Shown in pieces: positions 5,788-10,155 of a DNA stretch of 10,155 nucleotides (the first letter of the stretch is position 1; every line of letters begins with the position of its first letter). The position numbers and the translations under genes are program-made. The DNA is taken from assembly GCA_003650585.1 (NCBI GenBank), contig QMQS01000031.1, positions 1 through 10,155 of the forward strand, written 5' to 3'. Origin of the DNA: Candidatus Woesearchaeota archaeon (GTDB lineage Archaea > Nanobdellota > Nanobdellia > Woesearchaeales > B29-G15). The notes under the pieces were generated by a model, which was not told where the DNA came from, did no database searches, and saw only the letters and a program-made list of their open reading frames with translations.

Positions 5788-7692
5788 TCAAACAATTTTC
5801 TTCTTGGCAATTTCGTCCTTCAACTGCTTCAAGAAATCTCTTAGCTTTACCCCATAGGTTGTCTTTCCAGCTCTGGTCCTCACTGCGAGCGTGTTTGAGG
5901 TTGCCTCTTTCTCACCCACAATCACCATGTAATTAACCTTGTCAAGCTGTGCCTCTCTAACCTTCTTGCTAATTGTGTTATCTGAGTCATCCACCTGTGT
6001 GCGTATCCCTGCTTCAAAGAGCATCTTGTTTATTTTGTATGCGTAATCATTAAAGCGTTCACCTATTGTGAGAATCCTGACTTGGTAGGGAGATAGCCAC
6101 AAGGGTAGCTTACCTGCGAAATGCTCCAAAAGTATACCAATAAACCTGTCAAATGAGCCATAAACAACCCTGTGTATCATAACTGGTCTATGGTTCTCTG
6201 TGCCATCTGGACCCATGTATCTCAAATCAAACTTCTCTGGCATCTGGAAATCAAGCTGTATGGTGGCACACTGCCAACTCCTGCCCAGGGCGTCCCTAAT
6301 GTGAAAGTCCAACTTTGGACCATAAAAGGCCCCCTCCCCTTCATTGATAGTGAATGGTTTGCCTATCTTTTTCATGGCAGATTTAAGTGTGTCCTCTGCC
6401 TTGTCCCAATGCTCGCGCTTGCCCATGAATTTCTCTGGACGAGTGCTTAGCTCAACGCTGTATTCAAACCCAAAAACCTTGTAGAACTTGTCAACGAGTT
6501 TTACCACACCTATGATTTCATCCTCCATCTGCTCAGGTAGGCAGTATATATGAGCATCATCTTGCCAAAATGCCCTCACGCGCATCAAGCCATGGAGCAC
6601 CCCAGACAGCTCATGCCTGTGCACAAGCCCAACCTCAGCCATGCGTATAGGAAACTCCCTATAGCTGTGTTTCCGGGATTTGTATATGAGGATCCCACCA
6701 GGGCAGTTCATTGGCTTCACAGCATACTCCTCGCCATCTATCTCTGTGAAATACATGTGCTCCTTGTAATGCTCCCAGTGGCCTGATTGCAACCAAAGGG
6801 TTTTTCTAAGGATAATGGGTGTCATTACAAGTTGATAGCCAGCTTTTCTGTGCTCCTCCTTCCAGTAATCCAGCAACTCATTGAATATTATCATCCCATT
6901 GTTGTGCCAGAACATAAACCCTGGTCCCTCCTCATGGAAGCTAAACAACTCCAGCCTTGCACCAATCTTTCTATGGTCACGTTTCTCTGCTTCCTCCAGC
7001 CTGGTAATGTAGGCTTTAAGCTCCTCTTTTGTTGGAAAAGAGATACCATAAACCCTGGTTAGTTGCTCCCGCTTGGCATCACCCCTCCAATACGCGCCTG
7101 AGAGCTTTGTGAGTTTTATTGCATGTAGGTATTTGGTTGAGGGAACATGTGGACCGCGACACAGGTCAACAAAGTTTCCAGTGTGGTAAATGCTTGGCTT
7201 CTCAAGTTCTTTTAGTATCTCAAGTTTGAACTTGTTACCCTTAAACAATTGCTTTGCCTTTGCATTCGAGATCTCTTCCCTAAGGAAAGGGTGGTTTTCA
7301 TGAACGAGCTTCTTCATCTCTGCCTCAATCTTGGGAAAATCCTCTTGGCTTATGTGAAGGTTGTAGAAGTCATAGTAAAAACCCTCCTCAATGGGTGGGC
7401 CAATAGCGGGCTTTGCTTTTGGATAAAGTTTCAGTATTGCTGCTGCTAAGAGATGGGCAGAGGAATGCCAAAATATCTCCTTGCCAAGGGTGTCTTTAAA
7501 GGAGAGCAGTTTGAATACTCCTGAATGGGTTATAGGGCGGTTTAGATCTATAGCTGTATCGCCAACTCTGGCTGCAATTACACCATCCAAACTAAGTCCT
7601 AATTTCTGGGCAACCTCCTCTGCTGTGATACCTGCTTTGAACCTGTGTTTCTTACCCTTTATCTCTAAGCTCACAAACTTGCTTTGTGCCAT
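5788..7692 (-). CDS. thrS: Threonyl-tRNA synthetase (bacterial/eukaryotic type)
   Basis: It attaches threonine to tRNA-Thr in the cytoplasm. The protein is full length at 634 residues. Residues 1-65 form a TGS domain. The N2 editing domain (about 66-240) removes mischarged serine and keeps its HxxxH (76-80, HSSAH) and CxxxH (178-182, CRGPH) residues. The class II catalytic core (about 245-535) includes PMNCPGG, motif 2 around LVHRHELSGVLHG and motif 3 GSFDRFIGILLEHFAG; the expected zinc ligands are Cys330, His381 and His507. Residues 536-632 form the anticodon-binding domain. Many archaea instead have a ThrRS with a D-aminoacyl-deacylase-like editing domain, so this type suggests ancient transfer or a lineage in which the bacterial type is normal. 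ATG 7692 has no Shine-Dalgarno but has a TATA element 27.5 nt upstream, so it is probably leaderless. Confidence 0.97.
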   Translation of the reverse strand: MAQSKFVSLEIKGKKHRFKAGITAEEVAQKLGLSLDGVIAARVGDTAIDLNRPITHSGVFKLLSFKDTLGKEIFWHSSAHLLAAAILKLYPKAKPAIGPPIEEGFYYDFYNLHISQEDFPKIEAEMKKLVHENHPFLREEISNAKAKQLFKGNKFKLEILKELEKPSIYHTGNFVDLCRGPHVPSTKYLHAIKLTKLSGAYWRGDAKREQLTRVYGISFPTKEELKAYITRLEEAEKRDHRKIGARLELFSFHEEGPGFMFWHNNGMIIFNELLDYWKEEHRKAGYQLVMTPIILRKTLWLQSGHWEHYKEHMYFTEIDGEEYAVKPMNCPGGILIYKSRKHSYREFPIRMAEVGLVHRHELSGVLHGLMRVRAFWQDDAHIYCLPEQMEDEIIGVVKLVDKFYKVFGFEYSVELSTRPEKFMGKREHWDKAEDTLKSAMKKIGKPFTINEGEGAFYGPKLDFHIRDALGRSWQCATIQLDFQMPEKFDLRYMGPDGTENHRPVMIHRVVYGSFDRFIGILLEHFAGKLPLWLSPYQVRILTIGERFNDYAYKINKMLFEAGIRTQVDDSDNTISKKVREAQLDKVNYMVIVGEKEATSNTLAVRTRAGKTTYGVKLRDFLKQLKDEIAKKKIV

Positions 7693-7723
7693 TCCTGCTA
7701 CTTAATTACCAGAATTATTTAAA
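7693..7723 (-). promoter_or_regulatory. thrS promoter (TATA, leaderless)
   Basis: TTTAAATA (7723 to 7716, minus strand) is centred 27.5 nt before the thrS ATG, in the 56-bp gap after the radical SAM gene. No T-box-like leader fits in this space. Confidence 0.6.
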
Positions 7724-7748
7724 GGTTTCTAATGCTTATATCTTACTC

Positions 7749-8735
7749 TTAAAACCCTTTTGCTTTTATCTTTCTCAAGTATTTTTCTAATTTAGCTGCA
7801 ATCCTTGCTTTTAACTCACTCTCAAACTCTAATCCAGCAAGCAGGCGTTTCACATCAACTTTCGGTGGCTTTGTTAATGTTCCAATGAATTCCCTGCCAA
7901 CTGATTTTGCTTGTTGCTCAATTGCCCTTGCCTCAGGGCTGCCAAAATATCTTATTGCCGGGAATTTGCTTATTGAGTTGGCACCTGCCTTGAGAAGCAA
8001 GCCAACCCTGCCAACTTTGTCCAACCAAATACCCCCCTGAATGTCTATGCTCGGAAAATCTATCCGCGTTTTGGCAATCCACCATGCCTGCTCCTCTGGA
8101 CTCGGGGGTTTCTGGTTCTCATACGCTGTGCCCTTTTGCGGGTTAAGGCAATAAAAGTGTATCTTACTCACTCTGTACTTCTGAAGAAAGCGCTTGAGCT
8201 TTGGATAATCACGCTTGGTTTCACCCAAGCCAATAATAATAGTGATTGCTGTTTTTAGGTTTAGCTCAATAGCTGAGCTCAGCATCTGCTCATAGGGCTG
8301 GGTTGGTTTTGAGGGGCACACCCTTGCGTGTAACTCTGGATTAATACACTCTATCGAAGCAACCACACCCTTTACATATGGCTGGTACATCTTTAGCGTA
8401 TTCTTATCCAGGAATCCAACATTGAGCCAAAGCTTCTCTCCAGCGACAGAATGCATTTTCTTGAGCAAATCAAAGAATTCCTCATGCTTGAAAGCACCAA
8501 TGCCCCCTGAGATAAACCCAATCCTCCACCCCAGAAGCCTGCACAGCAACAACTCAGCCAGAATCGAAGCAGGGCTACGCCTTGCAAACTCCCTCGCTGG
8601 CAAACTTGACATATAGCAGAAGGCACAGTCACGAACACTACAGTACCAAGAATAAAATATTGCCCGCTCAAACCATGCCTTTGGCTCAAAGTTACTTAGG
8701 AACACACGCTCTGCCCTAGCAATAATCGGCTCCAT
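7749..8735 (-). CDS. BioB/HydE-like radical SAM protein with CX4CX2C motif
   Basis: A radical SAM enzyme would reductively cleave S-adenosylmethionine at a [4Fe-4S] cluster to start radical chemistry; the substrate here is unknown. From ATG 8735 it has 328 residues. The cluster cysteines are Cys32, Cys37 and Cys40 in WYCSVRDCAFCYMS, which is CX4CX2C rather than the usual CX3CX2C. Other signs of the BioB/HydE branch are SGG (76-78), SIECINPELH near 127-136, IIGLGET (167-173), NPQKGTAYE (198-206) and GANSISKFPAI (251-261). The C-terminus is a basic helix. An in-frame TTG at 8774 would add 13 residues, but a TATA element centred 26.5 nt before ATG 8735 would lie inside that extension, so the ATG is preferred as a leaderless start. 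I would not call it biotin synthase: no other biotin gene is here and the cluster motif differs. Confidence 0.85.
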   Translation of the reverse strand: MEPIIARAERVFLSNFEPKAWFERAIFYSWYCSVRDCAFCYMSSLPAREFARRSPASILAELLLCRLLGWRIGFISGGIGAFKHEEFFDLLKKMHSVAGEKLWLNVGFLDKNTLKMYQPYVKGVVASIECINPELHARVCPSKPTQPYEQMLSSAIELNLKTAITIIIGLGETKRDYPKLKRFLQKYRVSKIHFYCLNPQKGTAYENQKPPSPEEQAWWIAKTRIDFPSIDIQGGIWLDKVGRVGLLLKAGANSISKFPAIRYFGSPEARAIEQQAKSVGREFIGTLTKPPKVDVKRLLAGLEFESELKARIAAKLEKYLRKIKAKGF

Positions 8736-8765
8736 CACAGCAGAAATATCAGAATGCTTTAAAAA
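8736..8765 (-). promoter_or_regulatory. Promoter of the radical SAM gene (TATA, leaderless)
   Basis: TTTTTAAA (8765 to 8758, minus strand) is centred 26.5 nt before ATG 8735, with no Shine-Dalgarno. It begins 7 bp after the T-tract that ends the upstream transcript. Confidence 0.6.
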
Positions 8766-8772
8766 TCTAACC

Positions 8773-8816
8773 AAAAAAAAGAAAAAGCCAGAAGGTTTTG
8801 GTGGCGCCCTTCTGGC
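8773..8816 (-). terminator. Hairpin plus T-tract terminator of the orphan helical-protein gene
   Basis: On the minus strand a perfect 9-bp stem, GCCAGAAGG and CCTTCTGGC (arms 8808-8816 and 8787-8795) with a 12-nt loop, is followed at once by TTTTTCTTTTTTTT (8786 to 8773). Archaeal RNA polymerase stops at T-runs alone; the hairpin may add efficiency or protect the 3' end. Confidence 0.7.
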
Positions 8817-8829
8817 TAGCAGCTGGGGG

Positions 8830-8849
8830 GATGAATTAAAGAATTCATC
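8830..8849 (-). repeat. Second 3'-UTR stem-loop
   Basis: GATGAATT and AATTCATC form a perfect 8-bp inverted repeat around a 4-nt loop. It lies between the stop codon of the orphan gene and the terminator hairpin, so the same transcript would carry two stem-loops separated by a C-rich spacer. Confidence 0.6.
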
Positions 8850-8879
8850 ACCATAAAGATTGAAAATATGAAAAAGGGT

Positions 8880-9548
8880 TTATTTTTTCTCTTGAGGCAA
8901 TGGTCCAATGTATTTTGATTGTTCAGCCAACTGCTGAATTGGGCTGCCATACATCTTTGATCTGAAGAGTTGTAAGTACTCACCTGGGTCAACTGCAGCT
9001 GGGTTAGTTATCACCAAGCCCTCTCTCTTTAAAGTTGGACCAAGATACTTTGCAACCTCCTCCTTTCTCTTTGGATCACTCAGCAATGTGGCAGCATCTC
9101 TAACTACATGCTGATTGAACTGTTGGAGCAATTGGTCAACAACTGAACTAATGGTATCAGGTGTTGCTCTCTGCCCCTCGAGTTGATCCAACATCCTCTT
9201 GGAATCATACCCAAAATCATTTAGCAAGGCTCTCAGTGTTATTTCTTTCATCCATGAGGGAAGCTGAGCAACCTCATCTTCCTTTGCCCCATAAACCTTC
9301 TTAGCATAAATTTTGGTTAACTCATCGGAAAGGGCGTCCACAACAGCTTGAGCACCAGCACGATTCAAGACATACTTCTTTGGTTCTTTGTCATCAATCT
9401 TGTCTGTCAGTTTTTGAACTACATCTGCCAAGCGAGATGTTAATGCAAACTTTATTGCATGTTGAGTATTCTCAGCCCTAATTAAAGCACCTTCAAGTGT
9501 TTCAGGTTTGAATGGTTCTGGGCTCAGTTCGTTCCAAAGGGATACCAT
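8880..9548 (-). CDS. Uncharacterised 222-residue helical protein
   Basis: I do not recognise this family. The protein is soluble, appears almost wholly helical, lacks cysteine and has no signal peptide or membrane segment. It is Gln/Ala/Leu-rich, with probable helices around 19-50, 63-84, 97-123, 130-157 and 160-175, and a C-terminal part with many prolines and glycines (TNPAAVDPGEYLQLF, PIQQLAEQ, GPLPQEKK) that may be extended. No catalytic motif is evident; a structural, scaffold or nucleic-acid-associated role is possible but unproven. ATG 9548 follows GAGGTGAT at 8 nt. It has a strong promoter (CGAAACC next to TTTATAAA) and ends in a double stem-loop with a T-tract, which suggests a well-expressed single-gene transcript. 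It is divergent from the probable nucleotidyltransferase-fold gene; the shared 170-bp control region hints at a functional link. Confidence 0.75.
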   Translation of the reverse strand: MVSLWNELSPEPFKPETLEGALIRAENTQHAIKFALTSRLADVVQKLTDKIDDKEPKKYVLNRAGAQAVVDALSDELTKIYAKKVYGAKEDEVAQLPSWMKEITLRALLNDFGYDSKRMLDQLEGQRATPDTISSVVDQLLQQFNQHVVRDAATLLSDPKRKEEVAKYLGPTLKREGLVITNPAAVDPGEYLQLFRSKMYGSPIQQLAEQSKYIGPLPQEKK

Positions 9549-9575
9549 TTTGATATATCACCTCTTATTTTGTTG

Positions 9576-9596
9576 TTACTACTAAGTAGATAGTAA
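9576..9596. promoter_or_regulatory. Candidate operator at the orphan gene's transcription start
   Basis: TTACTA and TAGTAA form an inverted repeat with a 9-nt spacer, and CTACTAAGTAG (9579-9589) is a nearly concentric 11-bp palindrome. Both cover the start site predicted from the TATA box, a usual place for a repressor. Function is inferred. Confidence 0.3.
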
Positions 9597-9614
9597 TCAT
9601 TTATAAAGGTTTCG
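9577..9614 (-). promoter_or_regulatory. Promoter of the orphan helical-protein gene (BRE and TATA)
   Basis: CGAAACC (9614 to 9608) directly precedes TTTATAAA (9607 to 9600) on the minus strand, a good match to an archaeal BRE plus TATA box. The predicted start is near 9577, giving a leader of about 29 nt with GAGGTGAT. Confidence 0.65.
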
Positions 9615-9647
9615 GTTCCGTCGAGGAGTGTCGAACATTAGAAATAT

Positions 9648-9662
9648 TACCACTGATTGGTA
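9648..9662. repeat. Short dyad between divergent promoters
   Basis: TACCA and TGGTA flank a 5-nt spacer in the DNA between the two divergent TATA boxes. It could be a binding site for a regulator of both genes, but it is short enough to arise by chance. Confidence 0.2.
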
Positions 9663-9675
9663 GAGAACCAAAAGA

Positions 9676-9714
9676 TTTATATAGGGATTTGGTTTTCGGG
9701 ATAGCATAGGTGAT
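9676..9714 (+). promoter_or_regulatory. Promoter and Shine-Dalgarno of the nucleotidyltransferase-like gene
   Basis: TTTATATA (9676-9683) predicts a start near 9706, and AGGTGAT (9708-9714) lies 4 nt before ATG 9719, leaving a leader of about 13 nt. Confidence 0.6.
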
Positions 9715-9718
9715 TTCA

Positions 9719-10155
9719 ATGGCTAAAAAATCAAAATCAAAACCAAAGGTTTCTAATACGCCCAGTAATCCCGAAGCAAAACTGCAAGAAATGCTCAAAA
9801 GACTCCCAAAAGAGACCCAAGACAAAATTAAAAAGGTTAAGAAACAACTCGACAAATTCAAGGATGAGGTTCTCAAAAAGTTTGATAATTATGTTGTGGG
9901 TATTGCTCTCTTGCCACCGCCAGAGTTGAGTGCTGGCCCACAATCAAGGCAACCCTTTGGCTATCCGCCAACACTACAGCCAATGCAACCACCCCAAGGG
10001 GCACCACAACCCACACAGCCCAAAGAGCAGGTGGGTGTCCTGGTTCTTATAGACGATTCTGACAGCAAGCGTATGGCAAAACTTGAATTAAAGACAAAAC
10101 TCACTCAGATTATTGCAAATATTGCTAAGGATATTGACAAGAATCTTGTGCCACA
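9719..10155 (+). CDS. N-terminal part of a probable nucleotidyltransferase-fold protein
   Basis: The gene runs off the right edge; 145 residues are visible. Residues 1-20 are Lys/Ser/Pro-rich and basic. Residues 20-57 form a charged, probably coiled helix (KLQEMLKRLPKETQ, KKQLDKFKDEVLKKF). NYVVGIALLPPP follows, then a Pro/Gln-rich stretch (about 66-103), then VGVLVLIDDSDSKRMAKLEL and a helix (LTQIIANIAKDIDKN). The pattern helix-VVGIALL-insert-VLVLIDD resembles the start of a polymerase-beta-type nucleotidyltransferase fold, but GIALLPP stands where a catalytic GS motif would be, so this unit may be degenerate. From memory, DPANN archaea have proteins starting this way with a second, canonical nucleotidyltransferase domain further on; that part is outside the window. 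ATG 9719 is set by AGGTGAT at 4 nt. It is divergent from the orphan helical gene. Confidence 0.7.
   Translation, partial: MAKKSKSKPKVSNTPSNPEAKLQEMLKRLPKETQDKIKKVKKQLDKFKDEVLKKFDNYVVGIALLPPPELSAGPQSRQPFGYPPTLQPMQPPQGAPQPTQPKEQVGVLVLIDDSDSKRMAKLELKTKLTQIIANIAKDIDKNLVP

Noticed and set aside
8736..8774. N-terminal extension of the radical SAM protein from TTG 8774
   Set aside because: The extension would contain the TATA element, and ATG 8735 fits the leaderless spacing seen at three other genes.
8846..8852. GTGATGA on the minus strand, resembling a C box of a C/D guide RNA
   Set aside because: No CTGA D box lies at a suitable distance before the terminator, and the bases are already explained by the hairpin.
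8816..8854. Tiny minus-strand reading frame of 12 codons (MVMNSLIHPPSC) in the 3' UTR of the orphan gene
   Set aside because: There is no Shine-Dalgarno before its ATG, its codons are mostly the arms of the 8-bp hairpin, and such short frames are expected by chance.
9614..9669. GGTTC/GAACC inverted ends suggesting a tRNA-like or structured RNA between the divergent genes
   Set aside because: No cloverleaf, anticodon arm or CCA-end pairing can be built; only isolated 5-bp matches are present.
9601..9943. Minus-strand open frames opposite the nucleotidyltransferase-like gene
   Set aside because: The plus-strand frame has a TATA box, a Shine-Dalgarno and a recognisable pattern; the antisense frames have none.
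1..10155. CRISPR arrays, insertion sequences, attachment sites, tRNA or rRNA genes
   Set aside because: I saw no spaced direct repeats, transposase or integrase motifs, terminal inverted repeats or conserved RNA sequences anywhere in the window.

Overview
The window is archaeal. Every gene with a readable promoter has an archaeal TATA element. Ribosome-binding sites are of the GGTGAT/GGAGGTG type. The core proteins include an archaeal-style SRP54 and a CBS-repeat protein that appears fused to a ribosome-hibernation-like domain. The short genes, the tight packing, a bacterial-type threonyl-tRNA synthetase and a probable DPANN-type nucleotidyltransferase-fold protein suggest a small-genome archaeon, perhaps DPANN. 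That placement is inference from gene content; no rRNA or tRNA gene is present to settle it.

Left end (1-1717, plus strand): the 3' part of a GH57 glycoside hydrolase (alpha-amylase type), followed with overlap or near-contact by two small genes. These two share a DUF5752-like N-terminal domain but end differently, one in a C2H2 zinc finger and the other in a charged linker plus a C-terminal membrane anchor. The three look like one translationally coupled operon.

Middle left (1727-4277, minus strand): SRP54, the targeting GTPase of the signal recognition particle, lies downstream of a four-CBS-domain protein with an HPF-like C-terminus. Each has its own TATA element.

Middle (4433-5775, plus strand): two unrecognised proteins that each end in a two-helix membrane hairpin and look like distant tandem paralogues.

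Middle right (5788-8735, minus strand): a full-length bacterial-type threonyl-tRNA synthetase and, upstream, a BioB/HydE-like radical SAM protein with an unusual CX4CX2C cluster motif.

Right end (8880-10155): a divergent pair made of an orphan helical protein (minus) and the start of a probable nucleotidyltransferase-fold protein with a Pro/Gln-rich insert (plus). The orphan gene ends in two hairpins and a T-tract.

Initiation falls into two classes. Four genes (SRP54, ThrRS, the radical SAM gene and the 252-residue membrane protein) have a TATA element centred 26.5-27.5 nt before the ATG and no Shine-Dalgarno sequence, which predicts leaderless mRNAs. The others carry clear Shine-Dalgarno sequences. 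No mobile element, CRISPR array, tRNA or rRNA was seen, and no gene-free stretch exceeds about 200 bases.
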